NCBI RefSeq assembly: GCF_900088825.1
Contig: NZ_LT592171.1
Span: 792,425 to 856,424, forward strand
Direction: 5' to 3'
Length of the DNA: 64,000 nucleotides
From: Thiomonas delicata
GTDB lineage: Bacteria > Pseudomonadota > Gammaproteobacteria > Burkholderiales > Burkholderiaceae_C
Shown: positions 17,175-30,955 of the stretch, piece after piece
How the letters are laid out: the number at the start of each line of letters is the position of its first letter
Numbering within the stretch: position 1 is the first letter of the stretch
Made by a program: the position numbers and the translations under genes
Notes under the pieces: generated by a model
What the model saw: only the letters and a program-made list of their open reading frames with translations
Told to the model about the DNA's origin: nothing
Database searches by the model: none

Positions 17175-18279
17175 TTACAGCCCCTGCTTGAGGCTGGCGG
17201 AGATGAAGTCGTCGAGATCGCCGTCGAGCACCTTCTGGGTGTTGGACATCTCCACCCCGGTGCGCAGGTCCTTGATGCGGCTCTGGTCCAGCACGTAGGA
17301 GCGGATCTGGTGTCCCCAGCCCACGTCGCTCTTGCTGTCTTCGAGTTTCTGCTGTTCGGCCTGGCGCTTGCGCAATTCATGCTCGAACAGCCGTGAGCGC
17401 AGCATGGCCCAGGCCTCGGCACGATTCTTGTGCTGCGAGCGGTCGTTCTGGCACTGCACGACGATGCCGGTGGGGACGTGGGTGATGCGCACCGCGGAAT
17501 CGGTCTTGTTGATGTGCTGACCGCCGGCGCCGGAGGCGCGGAAGGTGTCGATGCGCACCTCGGCGGGATTGATGTCGACCTCGATGGAATCGTCCACCTC
17601 GGGGTAGACGAACACGCTGGCGAAGCTGGTGTGGCGGCCGCCGGAGGAATCGAAGGGGCTCTTGCGCACCAGTCTGTGCACGCCGGTCTCGGTGCGCAAC
17701 TTGCCGTAGGCGTAGTCGCCTTCCACCTTGATCGACGCGCTTTTCACGCCGGCCACGTCTCCGGCCGACTCCTCCAGCACCTCGACCTTGAAACCCTGGC
17801 GCTCGCAATAGCGCAGATACTGGCGCAGCAGCATGGAGGCCCAGTCGCAGGCCTCGGTGCCGCCGGCGCCGGCCTGGATGTCGATGAAGCAGTTCCCTGC
17901 ATCCATCGGGTTGGAGAACATGCGGCGGAATTCCATGTCCTCCACGCGCTTGCCGGTGGCCCGCGCGTCGGCTTCGATGGACAGCAGCGTGGCGTCGTCG
18001 TTCTCGTCGCGCGAGAGATCGAACAACTCCTGCTGGTCGGCGAGCTCGCGCTCGATGCGGTCGATTTCCAACACCACAGCCTCCAGGCTGCGGTTTTCCT
18101 TGCCCAGATCCTGCGCGCGCTTGGGGTCGTCCCAGACCTTGGGATCTTCCAGCGCGGCGCTGACTTCCCTCAGGCGCGCGGCCTTGGCGTCGTAGTCAAA
18201 GATACCCCCGAAGCAGCCGGGTGCGCTCGGACAGGTCGCGCAGCTGGGCGGAGAGGGCGTTGAGTTGTTCGGCTTCCAT
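17175..18279 (-). CDS. prfB: Peptide chain release factor 2, programmed +1 frameshift
   Basis: RF2 recognises UAA and UGA stop codons and triggers release. Translation begins at ATG 18279 ([16 protein letters not shown]). It reaches an in-frame TGA at 18198-18196 after the slippery CTT, with the Shine-Dalgarno-like GGGGG just before, then continues one base forward (CTTTGAC, giving L-D-Y-D). The full product is about 367 residues. The GGQ loop ([13 protein letters not shown]), which reaches the peptidyl transferase centre, is in the second half. Frameshifting lets RF2 control its own level. The gene lies 65 bp after dnaJ. Confidence 0.95.
18196..18209 (-). promoter_or_regulatory. RF2 programmed frameshift site
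   Basis: On the minus strand the order is a G-run (GGGGG), then TAT, CTT and TGA followed by C. This is the classical prfB recoding signal: an internal Shine-Dalgarno-like run, the slippery CTT and a poorly terminated UGA-C. The zero frame ends here and the +1 frame carries the rest of RF2. Confidence 0.95.
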
Positions 18280-18344
18280 GAGTCAGATCGGCTGGATTGG
18301 AGGGAAAAAGGCGAATTGTCGCACCCGCCGCGGCAACTGCAGGC

Positions 18345-19472
18345 TTACTTGAAAAAGTCCCGCACCTTGTCGGCCCAGGTCTTGCCGCCGGGGGAATGGC
18401 GATGGCCGTCGCGTTTGAACGACTCATCGAGCTGCTCGAGCAACTTGCGCTGCTCCTCGCTCAGGCGCACCGGTGTTTCGACCAGGATGTGGCAATACAG
18501 GTCGCCCGGATGCCCGGCGTGGATGCCTTTGACCCCTTTGCCGCGCAGGCGCAGGGTCTTGCCCGACTGCGTGCCCTCGGGCAGGTCGATCTCGGCCGGG
18601 CCGGAGAGGGTGGGCACCTCGATGCGCGAGCCCAGGGCGGCGGCCGTCATGCTGACCGGAATCTTGCAGTGCAGATCATCGCCGTCACGCTCGAAGATGG
18701 CGTGGGGCTTGATCTGGATTTCCACATACAGATCGCCCGCCGGGCCGCCGTTGACGCCGGGCTCGCCGTTGCCGCTGGAGCGGATGCGCATACCGTTGTC
18801 GATGCCGGCCGGAATCTGCACCTCCAGGGTCTTCTGGCGCTGGATGCGACCTTGGCCATGGCAGGCCGGGCAGGGTTCGGGAATGATCTTGCCGCTGCCG
18901 CCGCAGGTGGCGCAGGTGTGCTGCATGGCGAACGGCCCCATGCGCTGCGTGGTGGCGCCGCTGCCGCCGCAGGTGGGGCAGACCTTGGGCTTGGTGCCGG
19001 GTTTGGCGCCGCTGCCGGCGCAGGCGTCGCAGCTATCCCAGGACGGAATGCGCAAGGATTTTGTCGTGCCCAGCGCGGCCTCTTCCAGTGTCAGGGCGAG
19101 CGAGTAGCTCAGGTCGGAACCGCGGTAAACCTGCTGTCCGCCGCGCTGCCTGCCGCCACTGCCACCGAAGATTTCCTCGAAGATGCTGCCGAAATCGGCA
19201 AAGCCCCCGGCTCCGGCGAAACCCCCGCCCATGCCGCCCGCCGTCGGGTCCACCCCGGCGTGGCCGTAGCGGTCGTAGGCCGCGCGCTTTTGCGGATCGG
19301 ACAAGGTTTCGTAGGCCAGCTTGGCCTCCTTGAAGTGCTCTTCGGCCGCCTTGTCACCCTGGTTGCGGTCCGGGTGATGCTTCATGGCCAGTTTGCGGTA
19401 GGCCTTTTTCAGGGTGTCTTCGTCGGCGTCGCGGGGGACGCCCAGAACTTCGTAAAAATCGCGCTTGGCCAT
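18345..19472 (-). CDS. dnaJ: Chaperone DnaJ (Hsp40)
   Basis: A 375-residue type I J-protein that stimulates the DnaK ATPase and delivers substrates. The J domain (1-70) has the HPD motif in KHHPDRNQ. A glycine/phenylalanine-rich linker (about 75-115, [17 protein letters not shown]) follows, then four CxxCxGxG zinc repeats ([32 protein letters not shown]) and the C-terminal substrate domain. It lies downstream of dnaK, separated by a probable terminator hairpin, so its expression may be lower than that of dnaK. Confidence 0.97.
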   Translation of the reverse strand: MAKRDFYEVLGVPRDADEDTLKKAYRKLAMKHHPDRNQGDKAAEEHFKEAKLAYETLSDPQKRAAYDRYGHAGVDPTAGGMGGGFAGAGGFADFGSIFEEIFGGSGGRQRGGQQVYRGSDLSYSLALTLEEAALGTTKSLRIPSWDSCDACAGSGAKPGTKPKVCPTCGGSGATTQRMGPFAMQHTCATCGGSGKIIPEPCPACHGQGRIQRQKTLEVQIPAGIDNGMRIRSSGNGEPGVNGGPAGDLYVEIQIKPHAIFERDGDDLHCKIPVSMTAAALGSRIEVPTLSGPAEIDLPEGTQSGKTLRLRGKGVKGIHAGHPGDLYCHILVETPVRLSEEQRKLLEQLDESFKRDGHRHSPGGKTWADKVRDFFK

Positions 19473-19503
19473 GCTTGAAGCCGTCCATGTTCAACAAAAA
19501 TGC

Positions 19504-19530
19504 AAAAAGGGAGGGTGTAGCACCCTCCCT
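19504..19530 (-). terminator. Intrinsic terminator between dnaK and dnaJ
   Basis: Read on the minus strand, AGGGAGGGTG and CACCCTCCCT form ten-base arms around a three-base loop, followed by TTTTT. This is a strong rho-independent terminator placed after dnaK. It would attenuate dnaJ relative to dnaK unless read through. Confidence 0.8.
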
Positions 19531-19550
19531 GCAATCGGCATGCCAGGAAA

Positions 19551-21485
<1,935 letters not shown>

Positions 21486-21586
21486 ATTGAACTCCGTCTA
21501 TCGTTGCTTGGTGAGATGCGTGCCGGTGTCGGGGGAGGCCGTTTCTCGGCGCTGTGTCTAGGTAGATGCTGACATTCGTGCCGGAT

Positions 21587-22174
21587 TCAAGCGCCGGCTT
21601 TGTCGGCTTCGCCGGGGCTGGACGCCGCCGCCACCGTGACCAAGGCCGGACGCAACGTGCGTTCGGCCAACGCGTAGCCCTTCTGCAGCACGTTCACCAC
21701 GGTGTTGGGTGGCTGTTGCGCCGGTACGGTGGAGATGGCTTGATGGCGCGTGGGGTCGAAGCGTTCGCCTGCGGCCGGGGCCAACTCCTGGATGCGGTTG
21801 CGCTCGAAGGCGCTGCGCAGTTGGCTCAGGGTGAGTTCCACGCCCTGCTTGAGCGTCTCGATTTTGCCGCTGGTGTCGGCCAGCGCGGCTTCCAGGCTGT
21901 CTTTGACGGGAAGCAACTCCTGCGCCATGGACTCGACTGCGAATTTGCGCGCCTTGACGGCTTCCTCCTCGGCGCGACGCCGGGTGTTTTCGGCCTCGGC
22001 CTTCGCACGCAGGAATTGGTCCTTCAGGGTCTCAAGTTCGTCCTGGGCGGCTTTCAGCGCCAGCTCCAGGGCATCCGGACCCTGGTCCTGGACCTGTTCG
22101 CTGCTGGATGGGCTGGAGGTTGCCGCGGCCTCGGGCGGGGACGGCGGGGGCGATTCTTGCTCGGCTGGACTCAT
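21587..22174 (-). CDS. grpE: Nucleotide exchange factor GrpE
   Basis: About 195 residues from ATG 22174 ([14 protein letters not shown]); an in-frame ATG at 22228 is upstream but lies before the probable transcription start context. After a disordered acidic/proline leader comes the long dimer helix ([36 protein letters not shown]) and the beta domain with [24 protein letters not shown]. It releases ADP from DnaK. A sigma-32-like promoter is found just upstream. Confidence 0.93.
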   Translation of the reverse strand: MSPAEQESPPPSPPEAAATSSPSSSEQVQDQGPDALELALKAAQDELETLKDQFLRAKAEAENTRRRAEEEAVKARKFAVESMAQELLPVKDSLEAALADTSGKIETLKQGVELTLSQLRSAFERNRIQELAPAAGERFDPTRHQAISTVPAQQPPNTVVNVLQKGYALAERTLRPALVTVAAASSPGEADKAGA

Positions 22175-22229
22175 CGTATGAGGGCTGGGTTGATGGATCT
22201 TGGGTCGGAAAAAACGAAATCTGGCCATG

Positions 22230-22257
22230 ATCTGGGGGCGCCTGGACCGGATTCAAG
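22230..22257 (-). promoter_or_regulatory. Sigma-32-type heat-shock promoter for grpE-dnaK
   Basis: On the minus strand CTTGAAT (22257-22251) is followed after 13 bases by CCCCAGAT (22237-22230). This agrees with the sigma-32 consensus CTTGAAA, 11-16 bases, CCCCATNT. It lies about 55 bp before the grpE start and overlaps the 3' end of the upstream glycosyltransferase gene. Confidence 0.7.
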
Positions 22258-24010
22258 GCAGCGCCGGCGGATTTTCGGGCGCGGGCGCGCTGGAACGGTT
22301 CGTCCGGCGTCCGATGAACACCACGCTGTCCTTGAAATCCAGGCGCTGCAACCCATGCCCGAGGCCGCTCGCCAGCCAGGTGGGCAGGCGGCTGCGCGCC
22401 ACCCAGACCGCCACGGCTCGCCCTTCCGATCGCGCCTGCTCCAGCGCCGACGGTCCGACGCAGGGCGTGTGTCCCTGCGCGTGACGGCAGCCGAACCAGA
22501 GGTCTGAACTGGTGCTGTCGATGACCCGCAAGGGACGAAATCCATACAGCAGGAGCGAGGCGTCGTGATCCTCGAAGGTCTGCCATGAAAACAGCTCGGC
22601 GCCGCCCGGAAGCGCGGCATGCAGCGCCGCGGCGACGTTCTTCTGCGAGGTGTCGTCCGTCTTGGCGATGGCCAGTTCCGTGGCGTAATGGCTCATCACC
22701 ACCGCGCTCAAGCCAAACACCAGCAGGCCGGGCTGCAGCTTGCGCCTCCACCACAGCGCGGCGCCCAGCCCGGCCGACAGGGCCACGGCGGCGAACAGGC
22801 TTGGCAGCCGGGCGAATTGCGCGGCCGGCAGGCCCCAATGGGTGAACTGTCCATCCACCGCGGCCGTGTGCGAGACGCCCCACAGGATCAGCGCCGCCAC
22901 AGCGAACAGCGCGGCACCCGCGCCGAGCCAGGGCAACAGGCGGTGGAGTTCCCCGCGGCGTTCGGCTACATCCAGCTTGACACCCAGCCACCAGCCGACC
23001 AACGGCACCACGGGCAACAGGTAGTAGGCCCCCTTGTTGCCCGCCGCCGAGAAGAAGATGGTCAGCACGAGCGCGGCGTTGCGTGCCCAGCGGGCGCAAA
23101 GCGCGCCGGCGTCGTGGCCGTCGAGGCGCGGGCCGCGCCATGCCAGCAGGGCCAGCACCGCGGTCCACTGGAAAAAGCCCAGCACCAGCTTCGGGCCGTA
23201 ATACCACCAAGGCCCGGTGTGATAGTCGTCGGGGATGCGCTTGCCAAGAAAGCGCATGATGGTTTCGTTCACGAAGTAGAACCAGGCGAACCCGGGCTGC
23301 TCGCGCACGGCGGCCAGATGCCAGGGGGCCGTGACCAGGATGAAGATGGCGATGGCCCACGGATCGAGGAGGAAGCGCAGCAGTTCGCCGCGTCTCCATG
23401 CGCCGGGCGAGAACAGCAGATGCAGTACCGCGATCAGCCCCAGCAGCAGCAGCGCCTCCGGCCCTTTGGTGAGCGTGGCCAGGCCGACCGCCGCCGCGGC
23501 CAGGCGCAACCAGAGTCGTTTGCGCGCGTGGATGGCGAGGACCACTCCACCCAGGGCGGCGAGCCAGAACAGCAGCATCAAGGGGTCGAACAAGATGGTG
23601 CGCGCCACCAGCACGAATCCCAGGGCCGTACCGCTGACCAGCGCGGCGAAGCGTCCGGCCAGGGGGGCTTTCACCAGGCGCCCGTAGGCAATGCTCCCGG
23701 CGCAGATCAGCCACGCCGCCAGCGCGTCGGGAAGGCGGGCTTGCCAGGCGCCGACGCCGAACAGCTTGAACGTCGCGGCCATGAGCCAATAGAGCAGGGG
23801 CGGCTTCTCGATGTAGGGCACGCCGTCCAGGTGCGGGATGACCCACGAGCCGCCCCGCGCCATGGCCCAGGCGATATCGGCGTAGAGGGCCTCGTTGTTG
23901 TCGCGGATGGCCGGGCCGCCCAGGCCCCAGAACAGGCAGGCGGCGGCAATCAGCAGGACCAGGGCGTCGAGCAGCCAGTCGGGAGCGCGGAAGGTGGGGC
24001 GGTCGGGCAC
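22253..24010 (-). CDS. ArnT/PMT-like membrane glycosyltransferase
   Basis: About 585 residues of the GT-C superfamily, with ten or more membrane segments. The first luminal loop has the acidic motif AIRDNNEALYADIAWAM. It is followed by G-V-P-Y-I-E-K-P-P-L-L-Y-W, the hallmark of ArnT-like transferases that use undecaprenyl-phosphate-linked sugars, for example aminoarabinose addition to lipid A. The acceptor here is unknown. The start is uncertain: GTG 24010 begins just before the first membrane helix, while the frame stays open to 24277, overlapping hemH. It lies 137 bp after hemH. Confidence 0.8.
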   Translation of the reverse strand: MPDRPTFRAPDWLLDALVLLIAAACLFWGLGGPAIRDNNEALYADIAWAMARGGSWVIPHLDGVPYIEKPPLLYWLMAATFKLFGVGAWQARLPDALAAWLICAGSIAYGRLVKAPLAGRFAALVSGTALGFVLVARTILFDPLMLLFWLAALGGVVLAIHARKRLWLRLAAAAVGLATLTKGPEALLLLGLIAVLHLLFSPGAWRRGELLRFLLDPWAIAIFILVTAPWHLAAVREQPGFAWFYFVNETIMRFLGKRIPDDYHTGPWWYYGPKLVLGFFQWTAVLALLAWRGPRLDGHDAGALCARWARNAALVLTIFFSAAGNKGAYYLLPVVPLVGWWLGVKLDVAERRGELHRLLPWLGAGAALFAVAALILWGVSHTAAVDGQFTHWGLPAAQFARLPSLFAAVALSAGLGAALWWRRKLQPGLLVFGLSAVVMSHYATELAIAKTDDTSQKNVAAALHAALPGGAELFSWQTFEDHDASLLLYGFRPLRVIDSTSSDLWFGCRHAQGHTPCVGPSALEQARSEGRAVAVWVARSRLPTWLASGLGHGLQRLDFKDSVVFIGRRTNRSSAPAPENPPALP

Positions 24011-24147
24011 GGTCGATTCGCAATGCGGTGTGTGCCAGCAGAACCAGCGGCAATTCGGGCGCAACACGGGGAAGACAAGCCGCGCATTGTAGGCAGCGCG
24101 CCGCGGGTCTTGGGCGCGATGCGCCCGGCCGGCATGGATGCGGCCGG

Positions 24148-25245
24148 TCAGACGTTCTCGGCGCCCATGGCGCGGGCGCGTTCGCGGCTGGCCGCGCCTT
24201 GCGCGACATCCGCCGCCTGGCGCGTCGGCCAGCCCTGCAAGTGGGTTTCGATCAAACCGGCCAATGCGTCGATCCAATGCGCATCGGCATTCAGGCAGGG
24301 GATGTAATGGTATTCACGCCCGCCGCTGGAGAGGAAAGCCTGTTTGCCCTCCATGGCGATTTCCTCCAGGGTTTCCAGGCAGTCCACCGTGAAACCCGGG
24401 CAGACCACGTCGACGCGGCCGGTCCCAGCCTTCGCCAGCGCGCGCAGCGTGGGGTCGGTGTAGGGCCGCAGCCAGGGTTGCTTGCCGAATCGCGACTGGA
24501 ACGTGACCTTGTAGCGGTCGGGGCCGATGCCAAGCGCATCCGCAAGCAGGCGCGCTGACTTCTGGCATTCGCAATGGTAGGGATCGCCGAGTTGCAGGGT
24601 GCGTTGAGGCATGCCGTGGAAACTCATGAGCAGGGTCTCGGGTTCGCCGTGCTCGGTCCAGTAGGCGCGTATTTTTTGTGCCAGGGCGCCGATATAGCCG
24701 GCGTCGTCGGCAAAGCTGCGTAGCGTGCGTAATTCGGGCTGGCGCCGCGCCCGGCCCAGCCACGCCGTCACCGCGTCGAGCGAGGATGCCGTCGTGGCCG
24801 CGCTGTATTGGGGATAGAGCGGCACGACCAGCAGGCGGGTGACGCCTTGTGCATGCAATGTGTCGAGTACCGCGGCCGTGGCCGGGTTGCCATAGCGCAT
24901 GGCATGACGGACCAGGACGTGATGGCCGTTCGCGGCCAGGCGCGCCTCGAGGCTCTTTGCCAGCGCGGCGGTGCCGCTTGCCAGCGGTGAGCCGTCCGCC
25001 CGCCAGATGCTGGCGTACTTGGCCGCCGATTTGGGCGCGCGCAGCGGCAGGATGACGCCGTTGAGCAGTGGAAGCCAGACTGCGCGCGGGATTTCAACCA
25101 CGCGCGGGTCGCTCAGGAATTCCCGCAGGTAGCGGCGCAGGGCCGTGGCGGTGGGTGCGTCGGGTGTGCCCAGATTGAGCAGCAGGATGGCGGTGCGTGG
25201 AACCGTGCCATGTGTGTACTGGCGGTCCGCGGCTGGGGGTTTCAT
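24148..25245 (-). CDS. hemH: Ferrochelatase
   Basis: A 365-residue enzyme that inserts ferrous iron into protoporphyrin IX, the last step of haem synthesis. The N-terminal LLNLGTPDAPT, the signature LLMSFHGMPQRTLQLGDPYHCEC with the metal-binding histidine, and the C-terminal PGFTVDCLETLEEI with its catalytic glutamate are all present. Length fits the betaproteobacterial family. It starts seven bases after the cyclase-FHA gene stop, so the two are probably one transcript. Confidence 0.96.
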   Translation of the reverse strand: MKPPAADRQYTHGTVPRTAILLLNLGTPDAPTATALRRYLREFLSDPRVVEIPRAVWLPLLNGVILPLRAPKSAAKYASIWRADGSPLASGTAALAKSLEARLAANGHHVLVRHAMRYGNPATAAVLDTLHAQGVTRLLVVPLYPQYSAATTASSLDAVTAWLGRARRQPELRTLRSFADDAGYIGALAQKIRAYWTEHGEPETLLMSFHGMPQRTLQLGDPYHCECQKSARLLADALGIGPDRYKVTFQSRFGKQPWLRPYTDPTLRALAKAGTGRVDVVCPGFTVDCLETLEEIAMEGKQAFLSSGGREYHYIPCLNADAHWIDALAGLIETHLQGWPTRQAADVAQGAASRERARAMGAENV

Positions 25246-25252
25246 CAGGTTT

Positions 25253-26167
25253 TCAGGAGCTGTGGATCTGGAACAGGACCGTGGGCGCCGTGGGATCGGT
25301 GGGTTTGGCGCCCAGGCAGATCTCGCCCTGGCCGTGAAGCACGCACTCGTTGCGGCGCAGTGCCAGCACGTTGTCCTGGCCGTTGTAGCGCACCCAGGTG
25401 CCGTTGCTGCTGAGGTCGGTCAGCATGAAATAGCTGCCGCGCCACTCGATGCGGGCATGCTGGCGCGAGACGCGGATATCGTTGACGGCGAATTCGGCCG
25501 CCTGGGTGCGGCCGATATGGATGGGGCTTTGTTCTGGGGTGAAATCCTGCGAGCTGTCGAGCCAGCACAGGTTCAGGAGTTGTGTCAGCGCCGAAATGAC
25601 CGTGGGCTGGTGCGGCAGGGTCTGGCTGTTTTGCCAAGCGGCGTCCCATTCGATCTGGTGCACGGGAACGGGCACGTCGTAACCGCGCAGGAAAATGGCG
25701 CCCAGGCTACGCAGCCGTGCCAGAAGTTCCAGCGGCAGGCCTTCCATCACCGCATCGCTGACCAGGATCTGCCCGCCTCCGGCCGAGTCCGAGAGCCGTG
25801 CAGCAGCGTTCACCGCGTCGCCGAAGCAGTCGCCTGGCGTCAGGACCACGGGCCCCCGCGACAGGCCGATTTTCAGGGGCACGACAATCGGCGTGGCCTT
25901 GGTATGGCCCCAGTTGGCCAGCGTCCGCTGCACGTCGCAGCAGGCATTGACGGCCTCGGTGTTGAGTTCGAACACCGCCAGAACGCCATCGCCCAGGGTC
26001 TTGACGACCTGGCCGCCGCGGCCGTGGACGGCGGCGGCCACGGCATCGGTGACATTCGTCATGAGCCTGGCTGCGACGGTATCGCCGAGCGTCTTGTAGA
26101 GCCCCGTGCTGCCGACCACGTCGGCAAAGACGACGGTGCGAACAACGGGTTTGCGCAAATTCGACAT
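25253..26167 (-). CDS. Class III nucleotide cyclase with C-terminal FHA domain
   Basis: A 304-residue regulator starting at ATG 26167 (MSNLRKPVVRTVVFADVVGST). Residues 1-180 form a class III cyclase homology domain, with metal aspartates in FADVVGST and TLGDGVLAVF and the transition-state asparagine in DAVNAAARL. Residues about 220-295 are an FHA domain with all key residues: IGR, SRQHA and DLSSNGTW. FHA domains bind phosphothreonine, so output or activity may respond to a kinase. Whether it makes cAMP or cGMP, or is only regulatory, cannot be told here. Confidence 0.88.
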   Translation of the reverse strand: MSNLRKPVVRTVVFADVVGSTGLYKTLGDTVAARLMTNVTDAVAAAVHGRGGQVVKTLGDGVLAVFELNTEAVNACCDVQRTLANWGHTKATPIVVPLKIGLSRGPVVLTPGDCFGDAVNAAARLSDSAGGGQILVSDAVMEGLPLELLARLRSLGAIFLRGYDVPVPVHQIEWDAAWQNSQTLPHQPTVISALTQLLNLCWLDSSQDFTPEQSPIHIGRTQAAEFAVNDIRVSRQHARIEWRGSYFMLTDLSSNGTWVRYNGQDNVLALRRNECVLHGQGEICLGAKPTDPTAPTVLFQIHSS

Positions 26168-26232
26168 GGTGGCGAGTCTAGCGTGAGTCGGTCGGCGGCA
26201 GCGCAGGCGGGTCTGCATGCGTGGGCGGGAGC

Positions 26233-26275
26233 GCCCCATGAAAAAACCCGGCCGGGCCGGGTTTTTTCATGGGGC
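26233..26275. terminator. Long bidirectional terminator hairpin after rpoD
   Basis: Perfect 21-base arms (GCCCCATGAAAAAACCCGGCC and its complement) almost touch, with A-run and T-run inside the stem giving T-tracts on either strand. It lies 10 bases after the rpoD stop and 66 bases before the cyclase gene start, so it would end rpoD transcription and insulate the cyclase-hemH unit. Confidence 0.85.
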
Positions 26276-26284
26276 TTTGCAGAT

Positions 26285-28639
<2,355 letters not shown>

Positions 28640-29054
28640 CTTGGTGTTCCTCGGTTGGTCATCCTGCGCGGGGCGGGCGATGGAATCGGGATGAGGCATA
28701 CTGGCTGGATCCCGCAAGGCCTGGCATGGGATGCGGCGCTCAATCCCCAAACCGTCCTTCTTTTTGCCACCTTACTTTGTGTTGCCAGGTTTCCGCGTTT
28801 CATTCTGGGCGTCAGCCATTCAAGCAAAATCCCATTCAAGCAAAACCCTGACCAGCGTTGTTGCGCCAAGCTCAAGGTTCGGCGCCGCGAAGGCCGTGCG
28901 GGCAACTTTGGGCAGGAACCCGCGGAAAAACATTTAATTATAGTCAGGCGGCCTGGATTTCAATCCCTCGCGTCGAAAACGGGCACCGGCAGCGCCACGC
29001 CTGGATTCGACTCCGGATTGGCCTCGGCGTTCACAGCCAGAGCGAGCGTTCGCT
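28640..29054 (-). promoter_or_regulatory. dnaG-rpoD intergenic region with candidate promoter
   Basis: A 415 bp region with no gene. On the minus strand TTGAAA (28963-28958) and TATAAT (28942-28937) are separated by 15 bases, a near-consensus sigma-70 promoter with a short spacer, about 300 bp before rpoD. A direct repeat of CATTCAAGCAAAA (starting 28817 and 28833) lies between the promoter and the gene. rpoD may thus be transcribed independently of dnaG with a long leader. Confidence 0.5.
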
Positions 29055-30914
29055 TCAGCTCAATTCGCGGCGGCGGCTGAGCAGGCTGCGGAACTCCGCT
29101 TTCGACGCTTCGTCGATCAATCCTCCTCGGCTGAGCTCATCCTGCCTGCGTTCGATGCGGTCCAGTTCCACCCAGCGCAGCGCGCCGAAAAGGTCTTGGC
29201 GCACGACGGAAGGGTCGGCGTCCAGCATGTCGGCCGTGCCCATGGCCTGGGCTTGTTCGAGCAGGCCATCCAGGCGCAAGCTCTCCCACAAGGCCGAGGC
29301 GCTCATGCCGGGGAATGCGTCGAGCCGTGCCTCAAGCCAGCGGGCGAGTTGCTCCGTCGTGCTGCCGTCGTGCATCAGCAATTCGTGCTGGCTCGAACTC
29401 AGGCTGTCCCACAACTCGGGATGCGCCAGGAGAATGCGCATCGCCGTTTGCGCGTGCACTTGCACGTGATCTGTGCGCGGGGTGAGCATTCGGCTGGCAC
29501 GCCTTGCGGCCAGGCTGGGCGAGGGACGGCGGTCGTTTTCGCCCGAGTCGCGCTTCGGCGAGCGCATGCCTTGCGCCGGGGTCAGGGCCTGACGCAATTC
29601 GGCGGCGGGGGTCTGTACCCGTTTCGCAAATTCGCCAATGATCTGCGCCTTGAGCGCCGATTCGGCGAGTTGCCCGATCAGGGGCCGGGCTCGGGCGATG
29701 GCCTGGGCGCGGCCTTCGGCGGTGTCCAGGGCCAGCCCGTTCGCCAGGGTGTCGAGCAGGAAGACCGACAGCGGCTGCGCGCGGCCGACCTCGCGCTCGA
29801 AGGCGTCGGCACCGTACTCGCGCACGAAGGTGTCCGGGTCGTGTTCGGCTGGCAGGAAGAGAAATTTGACCGAGCGCTCGTCACCGAGCATGGGGAGGGT
29901 TGCCTCCATGGCGCGCAAGGCGGCTTTCCGTCCAGCGGCATCGCCGTCGAAGCTGAACACGATCTGCCCGCAGTGCCGGAACAGCTTTTTCACATGTTCG
30001 GCGGTGCACGCCGTCCCCAGGGTGGCCACGGCATGGCCCACGCCGTGCTGGGCCAGCGCGATGACGTCCAGATAGCCTTCGACGACGAGGGCGTAGCCCT
30101 GGCGCTGAATCGCGGCGCGACCCTCGAACAGGCCATACAGTTCTTCGCCCTTGTGGAACAGCAGGGTCTCGGGGGAGTTGAGGTATTTCGGCTCGCCCTG
30201 GTCGAGGATGCGTCCGCCGAATCCGATGAGTTCGCCTTGGGTGTTGCGGATGGGAAAGGTGATGCGGTCGCGCAGGCGGTCGTAGCGCCGCGCGATGGTG
30301 CGGCCGTCCAGGTCGCCGGGTTCGATGGTTTCGCCCTGCGTGTCGCGTCCGACGACCAGACCCGCCTGGATCAGGATGTCGGCCTCGTAGTTCGGGAACA
30401 CGCGGGCTAGGCCCTGCCAGTCATCCGGGGCGTAGCCAAGGCCGAAACCCGCGGCGATCTTGCCGCTGAGGCCGCGGCCCTTGAGATAGTCGACGGCCCG
30501 CCTGTTGTCGCGCAGCTGGTCGCGGTAGAAACGGTTGGCTTGCTCCAGGACTTCCTGCAAGGTTTGCTTGAGGCTGCGCTGTTCACGTACCTGTTGCGCC
30601 GTGCCCGGGTCTTGCGGCATTTCGGGAACCGACATGCCGACCTGCGAGGCGAGCTCGCGCACGGCGTCGGGAAAGCTCAGGCCCAGATGGTCCATAAGGA
30701 AGCCGATCGCGGTGCCATGCGCGCCGCAGCCGAAGCAGTGATAGAACTGTTTGCTCGGGCTGACCGTGAACGAGGGGGACTTCTCGGTGTGAAAGGGGCA
30801 AAGCCCCTTGTAGTTGGTGCCGGCCTTTTTCAGCTGCACCGAGCGGCCCACGACGTCGGCGATGTCGACGCGGCCGAGCAGTTCCTGGATAAAGTCTTGC
30901 GGAATCAGGGACAT
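29055..30914 (-). CDS. dnaG: DNA primase DnaG
   Basis: A 619-residue primase that makes RNA primers at the replication fork. The N-terminal CHC2 zinc finger is CPFHTEKSPSF...YHCFGCGAHG (about residues 40-67). The RNA-polymerase (Toprim) core has VVEGYLDVIALAQHG and FSFDGDAAGRKAALRA with the metal-binding acids. The C-terminal DnaB-binding domain is about 480-619. Start ATG 30914 (MSLIPQDFIQELLGRVDI) matches the family; a frame extension to 30935 is less likely. Confidence 0.96.
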   Translation of the reverse strand: MSLIPQDFIQELLGRVDIADVVGRSVQLKKAGTNYKGLCPFHTEKSPSFTVSPSKQFYHCFGCGAHGTAIGFLMDHLGLSFPDAVRELASQVGMSVPEMPQDPGTAQQVREQRSLKQTLQEVLEQANRFYRDQLRDNRRAVDYLKGRGLSGKIAAGFGLGYAPDDWQGLARVFPNYEADILIQAGLVVGRDTQGETIEPGDLDGRTIARRYDRLRDRITFPIRNTQGELIGFGGRILDQGEPKYLNSPETLLFHKGEELYGLFEGRAAIQRQGYALVVEGYLDVIALAQHGVGHAVATLGTACTAEHVKKLFRHCGQIVFSFDGDAAGRKAALRAMEATLPMLGDERSVKFLFLPAEHDPDTFVREYGADAFEREVGRAQPLSVFLLDTLANGLALDTAEGRAQAIARARPLIGQLAESALKAQIIGEFAKRVQTPAAELRQALTPAQGMRSPKRDSGENDRRPSPSLAARRASRMLTPRTDHVQVHAQTAMRILLAHPELWDSLSSSQHELLMHDGSTTEQLARWLEARLDAFPGMSASALWESLRLDGLLEQAQAMGTADMLDADPSVVRQDLFGALRWVELDRIERRQDELSRGGLIDEASKAEFRSLLSRRRELS

Positions 30915-30955
30915 GGCCGAGGGTCTGGGCGGCATGCCGTCGCCCGTGCCGGGGA

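Noticed and set aside
28790-28850. Possible sigma-32 promoter for rpoD (CTTGAAT copies on the minus strand)
   Set aside because: The distance to the nearest CCCAGAAT is eight bases from one copy and 24 from the other, outside the 11-16 range.
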